Assembly: GCA_026636295.1 (NCBI GenBank) | Contig: CP089451.1 | Span: 310,001-374,000, forward strand | Origin: Medakamo hakoo | Taxonomy: Eukaryota; Chlorophyta; Trebouxiophyceae; Coccomyxaceae | Reading direction: 5' to 3' | Length of the DNA: 64,000 nucleotides | Part shown: piece after piece, positions 21,927-32,775 of the stretch | Layout: every line of letters starts with the position of its first letter | How positions within the stretch are numbered: position 1 is the stretch's first letter | Notes under the pieces: generated by a model | What the model saw: the letters and a program-made list of their open reading frames with translations, nothing else | Database searches by the model: none | Told to the model about the DNA's origin: nothing | Translations under genes and position numbers: made by a program

Positions 21927-22532
21927 TCACCCGCCCTCCTCTTCCTCGTCGTCTTCCGGCCGCATCAACTTCCACCCGCTGTTCTCCAGCAGCCCGTGCA
22001 ACTTCACCGCCGCGTCCCGGAAGGCTCCCGTCAACGCGTCGGCCTGCGGACTCGGCCACCGCCCGGCCGCGACCTCCAGCAACAGGAATGACAGCAGCGC
22101 GCCCTGGAACCAGGGGCTGGACGACGGGTCGTCACCGCCACCCGCCCGCGCTTTGCGCGTGCAGAAGTCGCCGAGGCTGGAGACTTCCGCATGCCAGGCC
22201 GAGCCCGGGACCAGGTCGGACCCGCCGGCTCCGGCCAGGATGGACCGGGCGGCCCTGGTGGCGAGCCCGTTCACGGCGGCGGCGAAATCGGCATCGATGG
22301 CGTCGTCGTCGTCACCGCTCAGCGCCAGCGCAGTCCAGTCCGTGGACGGAGTGGCGGGGGAGGTGGACGGCCCGGCGTCGGCCGTGCCGCTGGTGGCCCG
22401 GCCGTCGAGAGGGGCCAGGTTGGGTCGGACGCGCTTGGCGTGCGTTTGCACGAGCGTGCGTGGCCGTCCAGCCCGCCGCACCGCAACGGGCGTGTGTGCA
22501 GTACCTGGGCTGTCCAGGCGCAGGCGAGACAT
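21927..22532 (-). CDS. Conserved-looking hypothetical protein, 201 aa
   Basis: Single exon. I do not recognise the family. The N-terminus is Arg-rich without acids (possible leader or disordered tail); after residue 75 comes an acidic DDDDAIDADFAAAV and a folded-looking domain: LATRAARSILAGAGG, WHAEVSSLGDFC, and a dense hydrophobic C-terminal block WFQGALLSFLLLEVAAGRWP, QADALTGAFRDAAVKLHG, SGWKLMRP with an acidic tail. The aromatic/hydrophobic C-terminal block, clean codon use and a start only 102 bp from the divergent ketoacyl synthase argue that it is real. No membrane span is clear. Confidence 0.55.
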   Translation of the reverse strand: MSRLRLDSPGTAHTPVAVRRAGRPRTLVQTHAKRVRPNLAPLDGRATSGTADAGPSTSPATPSTDWTALALSGDDDDAIDADFAAAVNGLATRAARSILAGAGGSDLVPGSAWHAEVSSLGDFCTRKARAGGGDDPSSSPWFQGALLSFLLLEVAAGRWPSPQADALTGAFRDAAVKLHGLLENSGWKLMRPEDDEEEEGG

Positions 22533-22634
22533 GGACGCGATGAGGGGGGCGCGTGCCTATCTCGCGAGACGGAAAACACAAAGTGAGGGAGAGCAAAATT
22601 TCTAGCCAATGCTCGCTCTCCCACGACACCGACG

Positions 22635-24066
22635 ATGCGAAGAAGAGTCGTCGTCACCGGCCTGGGCGCCGTCACCCCACTCGCCGCCGGCTCGCGCGAG
22701 ACGTGGACCCGTCTCCTTGCTGCGGAGAGTGCTGTGCGAAGCCTGAACCCAGCCGACTTTGAGGACGTGCGTTGGTTTTGTTTCGCCGCTCCCCTCGCTG
22801 CGCACGCGTTCCGCCCGCCCGCCCGCCCCTGATGACACCCCATCCCCCCACCCCACCCCAAAACAGCCGTCCGCCCACGCCACGCTGCCCGTCCGCGTCG
22901 CCGCACCCGTGGATGACGTCGCTTTAGCGGCGTCTCCCTGGGCTCCCTTAGCCAACCCGGCCTGCTACCGCGGCCCCGGCCTCCCGCCCGCCCACACGCG
23001 CGCGTCGCTCTTTGCCCTGGCCGCGGCCGGTGAGGCCGCGGCGCAAGCGGGCTGGGTCGGTGGCGGCGCGCCGCTGCCCTACGCCCGCACCCGCGTCCTG
23101 GTATCTGTGGGCGTGGGCATGCCGTCCGTGCGTGAAGCCGTGGCGGCTGGGCGCGGCCTTGCCGCCCCTTCCTTCCTCTCACCCCGCTGCCTGGGCTCGA
23201 CCCCAGCCACCGCCGTCGCGGCCTGGCTGGGCACCACCCACGGCCCGCTCATGGCGCCGTCGACGGCGTGTGCCGCAGGCGCCTCCGCCATTGCAGACGC
23301 GGCAGCGGCTGTCGCGGCGGGCGCCGTGGACGCCGCGCTCGCGGGCGGGGCGGAGGCGGCGGTGGAACCGGTGACGATTGCCGGCTTTGCGAGGATGCGG
23401 GCCCTGGCCGGGAGCGACGGCGGCGGCGGCGCCGACCCGGCGTCGCTGTCCAGGCCGTTTGACGCGGGGCGGGCGGGCTTTGTCCTGGGGGAGGGCGCGG
23501 CCGTCCTGGTGCTGGAGGACGAGGCGCACGCCCTGTCACGTGGCGCGACCCCGCTCGCGTACCTGGCCGGGTCGGGGGCCTCGTGCGACGCCCACCACCC
23601 GGCCCAGCCCCCGCCCGATGGAGCGGGCGCGGCGTCGGCCATGCGCGCCGCGCTTGCCTCAGCAGGCCTGGACCCGTCCGCCATCGCCCACGTCTCCGCG
23701 CACGCGACCTCAACGCCTGCGGGCGACGCGGCCGAAGCCGCCGCACTGCGGGCCGTGTTTGGTGGGGGTGGGCGGCGCGCACACCCTCCCGCCGTCTCCT
23801 CCATTAAAGGCGCGGTCGGTCATTTACTGGGTGCGGCGGGCGCGCTGGAAGCGGCCATGGCGGTGGAAGCGCTGGTGGCGGGGGCCGCGCCGCCCACGCT
23901 TAACCTGCGCCGCCCCGACGTGGGGCCGACAGAGCCCGCGTTTGCGTTGGTGGGTCCAGCGGCTGGAGGGGTGCGGCTGGTGGGGACCGACCGCCCCCTG
24001 TCCGCCCTGTCCAACTCATTTGGGTTTGGTGGGGTCAACGTTTCGATCGCGTTTAGTTCCGTGTAG
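22635..24066 (+). CDS. FabF/KAS II-type 3-oxoacyl-ACP synthase, mitochondrial-type family
   Basis: Exons 22635-22766 and 22867-24066 (443 aa), donor GTGCGT, phase 0. It condenses malonyl-ACP with acyl-ACP. The catalytic set is complete: nucleophile Cys in APSTACAAGAS (about 177), His in HVSAHATSTPAGD (about 323), Lys and His in SSIKGAVGHLLGAAGALEA (about 358 and 363), plus the terminal NSFGFGGVNVSIAF. In plants a single FabF-like enzyme (mtKAS) feeds lipoate synthesis for mitochondrial glycine decarboxylase, which would suit the photorespiratory neighbours. The predicted protein starts MRRRVVVTGLGAV, with no room for a presequence, so either an upstream exon is missed or it is not imported in the usual way. 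It ends tail-to-tail with HPR. Confidence 0.88.
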
Positions 24067-24163
24067 AAGCATGAAAGCCAAAAAACAAGAATCCCATCAA
24101 CACACACACAAAAAAAAAAAGCGAAGAAAAAATCGCTCTCTCCCACACGCCTCACACACCCGT

Positions 24164-25663
24164 TCACGCATCCTTAACCACGGGAATGCCCAGCTCCCCA
24201 GCATTCACGATGGACGGCGACGCTTTGGGGACGCCTTCGATCGGGCCGTCGACGAAGCGCAGGACGTCGGGCGACCCCCACGCCGGCGCGCCCTGGAGCC
24301 GGGCCGCCACATTCGCGGCCGCCAGCGTGGCCATGCCGGCGCGCGTCCACAGCGACGCGGACGCAATGTGCGGGACGATGACCGCGTTCGGGCAGTCGGC
24401 CAGCCCGGGCGCCATGGCCGGCTCGTCCTCAAAGACGTCCAGGCCGCACCGGAAGTCGGGGTGCGCCTTGAGGTGCGCCACGAGCGCTTTCTCGTCGACG
24501 ACGGGCCCGCGGGCAGCGTTCACCAGCACGGCCGTCGGCTTCATGGCTTGCAGGCGGGCCGCATTGATCAGGTGGCGGGTGTCGGCGTCCAGGTTGCAGT
24601 GGAGCGAGAGCACGTCCGCCCGCGGCAGCAGCGCGTCGACCGTCGGCACCCGCTCGATGGTGATGCGGCGCTCGCCGTGCTTCTCCAGCAAGTCGCCGTA
24701 GTCTTTGATGTACGCCTCCAGCTTGGTGTTGGGGTACGGGTCGTAGTACAGCACGTCCATCTTGTGTCCCTCCGCCATCATGCGCGCGTACGCCGCGCCG
24801 ATCCGGCCCGCGCCGACGATGCCCACGGTCTTGCCCTGGAGCAGCGACCCCACAAACAGCGTGGGCAGCCAGCCCTTGTAGCGGCCCGCCCGCATGAACA
24901 CGTCGGCTTCGGGCACGCGGCGCGCGGCGGCCAGCGTCAGGGCCGCCGCCAGCTCGGCCGTCGTCTCGGTCAGCACGCCGGGCGTGTTGCCGACGGGGAT
25001 GCCGGCGGCCGTCGCGGCGGGCACGTCCACGTTGTTGTAGCCCACCGCGTAATTCGAAAACGCGGTCCCGCCCGCCTTTTTCAGGCTCTGAAACAGTTCG
25101 GTGCCCCAGTCTTCCGTCAGCTGGCCGATGACGCCGTCGCACCGGTCGCCGATCAGGGCCCGGATCTGGGGGACGGACAGGATCGTGTCGGGCGCCGTGC
25201 ACACCTCGACGCGCGCGCCCGCGCCCGTCAGCAGGGCCAGCCACCGGTCGCCGGGGAGGGGCTTGGTGACGAGGACGCGCTTGGAGCCCGACGGGTTGTG
25301 GACCTGAGGAGGGGTGGGAGAGGGGCTTGGGTGAGAGCGTGTCCCAGGCAGCAGGGGAGGGGGAGGGAGGGTGCAGGAACAAACCACCCACGACCCTCTC
25401 TCGCGCGCGCGCGCCGCTCGGCCGCTCGTGTGCATGCGCCCCGCGCCGCAGCCGATCTCACACCCGCGTCCACCCCCATTCCCGTCCTCCAGCCTTGCCA
25501 GCACCCTCTCCCACCGTCTCACCTCGACGGGCAGGCCACCCGCAGTGGCGGTCGTCGCCATCGCGCGCGTGTTGTTGTGCGTCGTGCGGCCGATGGGCGT
25601 GGTCGGCCGGGCCGCGGCAGCCAGCAGGGCGCGGGACAGGGCGCGGGCCGGGGAGGCGAGCAT
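24164..25663 (-). CDS. HPR1: NAD(P)H-dependent hydroxypyruvate reductase (HPR1 type), probably mitochondrial
   Basis: Exons 25523-25663 and 24164-25303 (426 aa), donor GTGAGA, acceptor CTCAG. It reduces hydroxypyruvate to glycerate in photorespiration. Exon 1 encodes MLASPARALSRALLAAAARP and more Arg/Thr-rich residues, a typical mitochondrial leader; exon 2 opens at VHNPSGSKRVLVTKPLPGDR as in plant HPR1. Seen: DGVIGQLTEDWG, FSNYAVGYNNVDVPAA, NTPGVLTETTAELAAALTLA, Rossmann GIVGAGRIG (about 204-212), catalytic Arg in NAARGPVVDE, Glu in FEDEPAM and His in VPHIASASLWTR. The C-terminus is VVKDA, not the SKL-type peroxisomal signal of land-plant HPR1. It lies 388 bp downstream of the serine:glyoxylate aminotransferase on the same strand. 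Very sure of family; location inferred. Confidence 0.95.
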   Translation of the reverse strand: MLASPARALSRALLAAAARPTTPIGRTTHNNTRAMATTATAGGLPVEVRRWERVLARLEDGNGGGRGCEIGCGAGRMHTSGRAARARERGSWVVCSCTLPPPPLLPGTRSHPSPSPTPPQVHNPSGSKRVLVTKPLPGDRWLALLTGAGARVEVCTAPDTILSVPQIRALIGDRCDGVIGQLTEDWGTELFQSLKKAGGTAFSNYAVGYNNVDVPAATAAGIPVGNTPGVLTETTAELAAALTLAAARRVPEADVFMRAGRYKGWLPTLFVGSLLQGKTVGIVGAGRIGAAYARMMAEGHKMDVLYYDPYPNTKLEAYIKDYGDLLEKHGERRITIERVPTVDALLPRADVLSLHCNLDADTRHLINAARLQAMKPTAVLVNAARGPVVDEKALVAHLKAHPDFRCGLDVFEDEPAMAPGLADCPNAVIVPHIASASLWTRAGMATLAAANVAARLQGAPAWGSPDVLRFVDGPIEGVPKASPSIVNAGELGIPVVKDA

Positions 25664-26051
25664 TGGTTATAAACGAGGGGACACGAGCGCACGCCCTGGG
25701 AGTGGGAGGCGTGGGCTGGTGTGCGTGCGGGAGGGCGGGGCGGAGGGCGCACGGTTGGTGGTAGTGTTCGCCGAGCGGCCGGCTGCAACCCAGCGTTTTT
25801 TTTCTTCCGTCCATCATCCATCCGTTGCTACACACCCCTCCCGCGCCACAGGGACGGCTCTCGCTCTCTCTCTCTCTCTCTCACCTCTCACGCACACACA
25901 CAAACACACACATGCTTCGCTTTTTTGTCTCTCTCTCACACGCACCCTCAAAGAAATCGCACACAAAAAATCACTCCGACCCGGCCCGTCGAGGAAACAC
26001 ACACCCAAAACCCATCTCTCTTTCCATGCCCATCCCATCACCAACCTCCGC
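25664..26051 (-). other. 388-bp spacer between SGAT and HPR, microsatellite-rich
   Basis: Holds the 3' end of the aminotransferase gene and the promoter of HPR. It contains T/A runs, a (CT)n tract near 25861-25881 and a (CA)n tract around 25891-25913. TTATAA occurs at 25668-25673, a few bases upstream of the HPR ATG, too close for a usual TATA box. No gene seen. Confidence 0.5.
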
Positions 26052-27923
26052 TCACTCGCGCGTCGGAATCACCTTCGACGTCTCCGCCCAGTACTTGACG
26101 GCCGCGCCCACACCGGACCCCGGCTCGATCTTGGCGCCCGCGCTCAGCAACGCCATCTCCGTGCCCGCCAGCGCCGACGCCTGCATCACCTCGTCGCAGT
26201 TGCCCAGGTGGCCGATGCGGAAGACCTTGCCGTTGACTTTGGACAGGCCGACGCCGATGGACAGGTTGTACCGGCGGTACGCCTCCTTGACGATGAGGTT
26301 GGAGTCGATGCCCTTCGGCGTCTCGATGACCGTCAGCGAGTCCGACCGCCAGCGCGGGTGCTTGCAGAGCAGGGGCAGGCCCCAGGCCGCGGCCGCGCGG
26401 CGCGTGCCTTCGGCCAGGCGCGCGTGGCGGGCCACGACGTTTTCAAAGCCTTCCGCTTTCAGGAGGTTGAGCGATTCCTGGAGGCCGTACAGCAGCGGGA
26501 TGGACGGCGTGTACGGCACCGACCCGGCCGGGTTGGTGGCCAGCTGGTCGGCCCAGTCAAAGTAGCAGCGCTTGGAGCCGGCGGCCGAGCGGGCAGCCAG
26601 GGCCTTTTCCGAGACCGCGAGCACGGCCAACCCCGTCGGCAGGGACAGCGCCTTTTGCGAGCCGGTCACCGCCACGTCCACGCCCCACTTGTCAAACTGG
26701 AAGTCCAGGGCGCCGATGGACGACACGCCGTCGACGAGCAGGAGCGCGGGGTGGTTGTTCGCGTCCATGGCGGCCCGGACCTTGGCAATGTCGGACGTCA
26801 CGCCCGTCGTCGTCTCGTTGTGCACGACCGCGACGGCCTTGATCTTTTTCCCGGCGTCCTTGGCCAGGGCGGCGGCCAGCCGCTCCTCGTCCGCGCCCTC
26901 ACCCCACTCGCACTCGATCACCTCCACGTCCAGCCCCATGCGCTGCATCATGTCGATCCACAGGTGGGAGAACTGGCCGTAGCGGAAGGTCAGCACCTTG
27001 TCGCCGGGGGACAGCGTGTTGGTCAGGGCCGACTCCCAGCCGCCCGTGCCCGTGCCGGGGAAGATGAAGGACGTGCCCTTCTTAGTGCCGAAGATCATCT
27101 GGTGAGTCGTGTTTTTTTTTAGGTGTTGAGGGGGTGGGGGGTGCGTTGGGAGTGAGAGCACGAGGAAAACAATGGGAGGCGCGCGTTCTGTGCCCTCTCC
27201 CCCCACGCAACGTCCCAGAGGCGCACCTTGACGTCTTCCAGGACCTGCTTGAAAAAGGGAGCAAACCAGGGGTCCCGGTGGTTCTGGGAGGGGCGGTCCA
27301 TGGCGCGCAGCACGTTTTCGTGGATGTTGACGGGGCCTGGGGAGGAGGGCCGGGATGGGAGGCGGGGGGGAGAGTGGGTGGGTGAATGGTGGGAGACGCG
27401 CGGCCGCGGGCGAAAAAGACGTTGTAGTATAGGTCCGGCCTTTCACGCCCACAAACGGGCGGTCGGCGTGGGCTGGGCCCCGCCCTCTTCTCGTCAGTGT
27501 AAAGCTGACCGTCCAGGCCAGCCTCCTGGCTGGAATGTGGGGCGAAAACAGAGGGCGAGGCGCCCGTGGAGCGGCCGGCAATGCAGGCGGTCGAGGAGAG
27601 GGCGCGCAAAAAACGCATGCGTTCTTTTTTTCTCCACGCCCGTCGGACTCACCAGGCACAAACAGGTGGTTCCGCCCCGGCGGAGAGAAGGAGTAGGGCA
27701 CACCCGATGCGTGGCGCCGGGTCAGAGGGCCGGACAGGGCCTGTGAAGGGAAGGGCGGGAGGCGTGAGGACGGCGTGTTGGAGAGACGACAGCCCGGCCC
27801 GGCCTGGAGAGAACCAGCCCGCGCTCCCAAACGCACCTGCCCCTCGGCGGCCGCGCCGCCCGCCCGGCCGGCGCCCGTGGCGGCAGACGCCAGGAGGCGG
27901 GCCAGCTGGCGGTTGGAGCGCAT
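26052..27923 (-). CDS. Serine:glyoxylate aminotransferase (plant AGT1 type), probably mitochondrial
   Basis: Exons 27837-27923, 27653-27740, 27227-27336, 26052-27098 (443 aa; donors GTGCGT, GTGAGT, GTGCGC). A PLP enzyme that moves the amino group of serine (also alanine or asparagine) to glyoxylate, giving glycine and hydroxypyruvate, the HPR substrate. Seen: GRNHLFVPG, PVNIHENVLRAMDR and NHRDPWFAPFFKQVLEDVK, GTGTGGWESALTNTLSPGD, HNETTTGVTSDI, VDGVSSIGALDF and the PLP lysine in VTGSQKALSLPTG (about 243), then YNLSIGVGLSKVNGKVFRIG. Collinear with Arabidopsis AGT1 throughout. Exon 1 adds MRSNRQLARLLASAATGAGR, a mitochondrial-type leader absent from the peroxisomal land-plant enzyme, and the end is PTRE rather than a PTS1. 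Shares a 196-bp gap with glycolate dehydrogenase. Confidence 0.95.
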   Translation of the reverse strand: MRSNRQLARLLASAATGAGRAGGAAAEGQVRLGARAGSLQAGPGCRLSNTPSSRLPPFPSQALSGPLTRRHASGVPYSFSPPGRNHLFVPGESDGRGEKKNACVFCAPSPRPPALPAAPRAPRPLFSPHIPARRLAWTVSFTLTRRGRGPAHADRPFVGVKGRTYTTTSFSPAAARLPPFTHPLSPPPPIPALLPRPRQHPRKRAARHGPPLPEPPGPLVCSLFQAGPGRRQGAPLGRCVGGEGTERAPPIVFLVLSLPTHPPPPQHLKKNTTHQMIFGTKKGTSFIFPGTGTGGWESALTNTLSPGDKVLTFRYGQFSHLWIDMMQRMGLDVEVIECEWGEGADEERLAAALAKDAGKKIKAVAVVHNETTTGVTSDIAKVRAAMDANNHPALLLVDGVSSIGALDFQFDKWGVDVAVTGSQKALSLPTGLAVLAVSEKALAARSAAGSKRCYFDWADQLATNPAGSVPYTPSIPLLYGLQESLNLLKAEGFENVVARHARLAEGTRRAAAAWGLPLLCKHPRWRSDSLTVIETPKGIDSNLIVKEAYRRYNLSIGVGLSKVNGKVFRIGHLGNCDEVMQASALAGTEMALLSAGAKIEPGSGVGAAVKYWAETSKVIPTRE

Positions 27924-28119
27924 GGCTGGGTTGTGGGGATGTGTGTGTGCGCGCTGTGTGAAGGGGGGCCGCCCTGTGTTGCTGCGTTGAGGGGAGTGAA
28001 GGTTGCGTGCCCGACGCTCGCCGCGCCCCACCCTCTTCACTCGGCTTTCGTCGGTGGTTTCTACCCGTCGCGCGCGAAACAAAGCTCCCCCCGCCGCGCC
28101 ACAAAAAAACCGCCCACTC
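27924..28119. promoter_or_regulatory. Shared promoter of SGAT and glycolate dehydrogenase
   Basis: A 196-bp gap separates the two opposed start codons. It has G-rich (GGGGGGCC) and CCACCC stretches and a short A-rich segment just before the glycolate dehydrogenase ATG. No clear TATA box. Both leaders must lie inside it, so one nucleosome-free region probably serves both genes. Confidence 0.6.
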
Positions 28120-31100
28120 ATGGCCGGCCGCCGCGTCCTGGCCGGCGCCCTGGCAGCGGCGTCCCGCTTGCAAGCCGCTTCCAGCGGTGCGGGTGGGGTC
28201 GCGGCCCGCGACGGGTCGCAGGCCCGCGCCATTCGCGTGGCACGCTCGCTCTCGCGGCGGACTGCCACGACGACCACGCCAGCCGCCCGCTCGGCCGCGG
28301 CCTTGCCCGCCACCGCGCCCGCCGTCGAGGACTCCGTCACCCCGCCCCGCCCGCTCATCACGGCCATCAAGACCGACGCCGTCGGCGCCGTCTCCCCCGC
28401 CGACGACGCGCCCGCGGCGTCCCTGTTCCGCAACGAGGACGGCGCGCGCGTGGACGACGGCCGGTATGGCCGTTTCCTGGAAGCCGTGACCGCGTCCGCG
28501 GGCGTGTCCCCGGACCGCATCTTCCAGGACCCGCTGCGCACGTTTGCGTACGCGACAGACGCGTCGTTCTACCGCCTGGTGCCGAAAGCGGTCATCAAGG
28601 TGCGTGGTGGTGGTTGGGAAAGCGGGGAGCGGTGGGGGTGGGTGGTGGTCGGTCGGGGAGGCGCGCCCGCGTGCGGAGAAAGGGCCGGCGCACGGGCTCG
28701 GAGCGAGCCACAGCCGGCCTCGCCACCTGCCGCTGCCTTGTCCGGACGGTTCCGCACCGAGACCGAGTGGCGGCTGGGCGGGCAGAGCCGCGGGTCCCGC
28801 CCGCGCCCGCCACATTCCCCGCTTGACCTCCAACGCCCAACGCCCGTGTCTCTCACGCTCGTCTTCTTCTTTTTTGCTCGACCACCTCTCAGATCACGTC
28901 CGAGGAGGAAGTCGCCAAGATCCTGCCCCTGGCCAAGGCACACGGTGTGCCTGTGACCTTCCGGGCGGCAGGGACGTCGCTGTCGGGACAGGTGCGTTTT
29001 TTTTCGTTGCGGCGGGGGTAGGGGCTGGCGCCGATGCTTGTTTTTTTTGTGTGGCGCGCGTGCTTGCGTGCACCCGGCCGTGCCAGCACGGCCACGCACC
29101 CTGCCGCGACTGCGCCAGGCCTGTGGTCCGAGGGCCGTACCATGTTCTGGTGGCGGGTGGGAGGCGGTGCACGCCCGCACGGTGTGCCACAAGCCGTCCG
29201 AGGACGGCTCCGGGATATAGTAGGAGGGGAGGGGAGGGGAGGGGCGCGGAGGGCCGCGCGCAGCGACCTGGCCCTGCCCGGCGCCATCCAAGAAGACTCC
29301 GCCTGGGGGAGAGCGCGACCCGTCGACGCGCCCACCCCACACTCACCCTCCCTGCCTCCCCCCACTGCCCTCCCCACCCCACCCCACCCCCACCCCCACA
29401 GGCCATCACCGACTCCGTCCTCTTGAAGCTGTCGCACACGGGCAAGGCCTTCCGCCGGTACACCGTCCACGGCGACGGCTCCCGCATCACCGTCGAGCCC
29501 GGCCTCATCGGCGGCGAGGTCAACGCCATCCTCGCCCGCCACAAGGTCGCGGGCGGCCACCCGGTCCAGTACAAGATCGGGCCGGACCCGTCGTCCATCG
29601 ATTCCTGCATGATCGGCGGCATCGTCTCCAACAACTCGTCCGGCATGTGCTGCGGCGTCTCGCAAAACACGTACCACACGCTGGCCGACATGCGCATCGT
29701 CCTGTCCGACGGCACGGTGCTGGACACGGCCGACCCGGCGAGCGTGGCGGCGTTTGAGAAGTCGCACGCCCGGCTCCTGACGGGCGTGTCGTCGCTCGCG
29801 GCGCGCGTCCAGGCGGACGCCCAGCTGTCGGCCCTCATCCGCCGCAAGTTCGCCATCAAGTGCACGACCGGCTACTCCCTCAACGCGCTCGTCGACTTCC
29901 CGGCCGACCGCCCCGTGGAGATCGTCAAGCGCCTCATGATCGGGTCGGAAGGCACGTTCGGCTTCGTCTCGCAGGCCACGTACAACACCGTCCCGGAATG
30001 GCCGCACAAGGCGTCCGCCTTCGTCATGTTCCCGGACGTCCACGCCGCCTGCTCCGCCGCGTCGGTGTTGCGCGACCAGACGGCGGTCGACGCGGTGGAG
30101 ATGTTTGACCGCGCCTCCCTGAAGCAGTGCGAGAAGGACGAGGCCATGCTGTCGCTCGTGCCCGACATGGTCGGCGCGGACGAGCGCGCGGCCGCGCTGC
30201 TCATCGAATGCCGGGGCGAGACGCCCGGCGCGCTGGAGGAACGCATCGCCGAAGTGCGGCGCGCGCTCCTGGGCGCGGGCCTGCCGTTCGGCGCGACGGC
30301 GGCGGCCCCGAAAGCCCTGGACGCGTACGAGTTCAAGCACGAGGCGCGCGACTACAAGGTGTACTGGGACGTGCGCAAGGGCCTCATCCCCATCGTCGGC
30401 GGCGCCCGCGAGCCGGGGACGTCCATGCTCATCGAGGACGTGGCCTGCCCGGTCGACCGCCTGGCCGACATGACCGTGGACCTGGCCGACATGTTTGCCC
30501 GGTACGGCTACCCGGACGCGTCCTGCTTCGGCCACGCGCTGGAGGGCAACCTCCACCTCGTCTTCGCCCAGGGCTTCCGCACGCCGGAGGAGGTGCAGCG
30601 CTTCGCGGACATGATGGAGGAGATGTGCTACATCGTCGCGACCAAGCACCGGGGGTCGCTCAAGGGCGAGCACGGCACGGGCCGCAACGTCGCGCCCTTC
30701 GTCGAGATGGAGTGGGGGACCAAGGTGCGTTGTGTGGGTGGTGGGGCCGGGGGGGCGTGCGGGTGGTGGGCGGGCCGCCCGCCTGGCCCGCCCCAGCCCG
30801 CCTGGCAGGCGTGGGTGGTCTGTGCGCGAGGCTGGGCGGTGGGCGGGGCGCCCTGTCCCGCGCCCGACCGTCGCTTTTTTTGAACCCGCACTTCTCTGAC
30901 GGCTCCATCCCAACCCGCCCCTCCCCCCCCCCCCCAAAAAAAAAACTCCCGCACTCCAGGCCTACGAACTGATGTGGGAGTTGAAAGCTCTGTTCGACCC
31001 GGACAACGTCCTCAACCCGGGCGTCGTCCTGAACCGGGACCCGGACTTGCACGTCAAAAACCTCAAGCCCTCGCCCGTGGCGTCCCCGCTGGTCGACCGG

Positions 31101-32411
31101 TGCATCGAGTGCGGGTTCTGCGAGTCCAACTGCCCGTCCCGGGACGGCGCGCTCACGCCGCGCCAGCGCATCACCTCCTTCCGCGAGATCAGCCGCCTCA
31201 AGGGCCTCGTCGCCGACGGGTCCGCGTCCGCCGCCGACGCGGCGCGCCTGTCCGAACTGGAGGGCGCGTACGAGTACGCGGGCAAGGAAATGTGCGCGGC
31301 CGACGGCATGTGCCAGGAGAAGTGCCCCGTCAAGATCAACACGGGCGACCTGATCAAGGAGCTGCGGGCCGCGGACGTGGCGGCGGCGCCCCGGGCGGCT
31401 GCCTTCGCCGGCAAGCTGGCCGACAACATGGGCGCGGTGACGGCGGCCGTCCCGCCCTTCCTCAACGCGGTCGACCTCGCGCGCCGGGTGTTGGGCGCGG
31501 GCACGCTCGAATCCATTTCGGGCGCGCTCAACCGGTGGAGCGGGCGCATGATCCCGACGTACAACGCGTACATGCCCACCGGCGCGCCCCGCTTGCCGTC
31601 CGAACTCAAGTCCGCGTCGGAGGCCGGGCCGGCGCCCGCGCCGCCGAAAGGCTCCGTCACGCCGCGCCGGGCGGTCTACCTGCCGTCGTGCGTGACGCGC
31701 ATGATGGGCCCCGCCGGCTCCGACCCGGAGGGCAAGGCCGCCGCGCCCGCCGACCGGCTCGTGTCCCTGGCGGCCAAGGCCGGGTGGGAGGTCGTCACGC
31801 CGGACGGGCTGAACGGGCTGTGCTGCGGCATGATGTTTGGGTCCAAAGGCTTTGCCGACGCGGCGGCCAAGGCGGCGGCCCGCACCATCGCGGCCCTGGA
31901 AGCCGCGTCCGAGGGCGGGCGCCTGCCCATCGTGTGCGACACGTCGCCCTGCACGGCGACGCTGAAAGCGGCCCTGCCGGCGGGCTCCCCCCTGCGCTTC
32001 GCCATGCACGAGCCCGTCGGCTTCGTGTCCACGCACCTGGCCCCGTCCCTGGACTTTGAAAAGGTCGCGGGCCGCGTCGCCGTCCACGTCCCCTGCTCGT
32101 CCAAAAAGATGGGCGCGACCGCCGCGTTCGAGGCGTTGGTCGGCAAGTGCGCGGACGCTGTCGTGCCGTCGGGCGTGCCCTGCTGCGGCATGGCGGGCGA
32201 CCGCGGCATGCGGTACCCGGAGCTGACGGGCGGGTCGCTGCAGCACCTGAACACGGCCGGCTGCGAGGCGGGCGTGTCGACGTCGCGCACGTGCGAGATG
32301 TCGCTGTCCAACCATTCGGGCCTGCACTGGCGGGGCGTGCTGGACTTGGTGGACCGGGCGGCCCGGCCCAAGGGGAGTGTCAGCGAGAGCGACGCGGAAG
32401 CGGCGGCTTGA
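28120..32411 (+). CDS. GYD1: Glycolate dehydrogenase, FAD plus Fe-S fusion, mitochondrial (GYD1 type)
   Basis: Exons 28120-28599, 28893-28991, 29402-30724, 30960-32411 (1117 aa; three GTGCGT donors). It oxidises glycolate (and possibly D-lactate) to glyoxylate and passes electrons to the respiratory chain. The length and order match the Chlamydomonas enzyme: a 60-residue Arg/Ala/Ser leader; FAD-binding PCMH domain (TFRAAGTSLSGQAITDSVLL, GGIVSNNSSGMCCG, MIGSEGTFGFVSQ); FAD-oxidase C domain ending GHALEGNLHLVF and GSLKGEHGTGRNV; then a GlcF-like half with CIECGFCESNCP (about 682) and CAADGMCQEKCP (about 746), the second cluster having Asp in place of a Cys as is usual here; finally two CCG domains (NGLCCGMMFGSKG; VPCCGMAGDRG). 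Ends EAAA, no PTS1. Centre of the photorespiratory block. Confidence 0.97.
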
Positions 32412-32775
32412 CGCGTCGAGGGGTGAGGGGGTGAGAGACAGGCGCGCGGTGGGGTGGGATGGGATGGAGAGAGAGCGACCGGGTCTCTCAACAAACGACG
32501 ACGACGGCACCAGCAGGACGGGGTTAGACTTTTCCACATTTTTTGTTTGGGCGCGGTGGGGCCGGGCACGGGGCCGGGGCCGCTGCGTGGACGCGTGAGG
32601 GACGTGGGGACGGAGTGAGACCGGAGAGGCGGTGGTTGGTGTTGTGAGAAACAAAGAGAGAGAGAAGCGAAAAAAGACCCCGCAGGGCCACACAGCTGGC
32701 TGGCTTCAGCCGCGCACACTCTCTCTCTTCTCCTCGCCGCGCGGCCGCCTGCGCACACCTCCGTTTTCTCCACAC
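32412..32775 (+). other. 364-bp spacer after glycolate dehydrogenase
   Basis: The 3' end of glycolate dehydrogenase and 5' region of the first Cys-rich gene. It contains GGGGTGGGATGGGATGGA-type G-rich repeats, a GAGA tract and a T6 run. No gene or RNA recognised. Confidence 0.5.
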
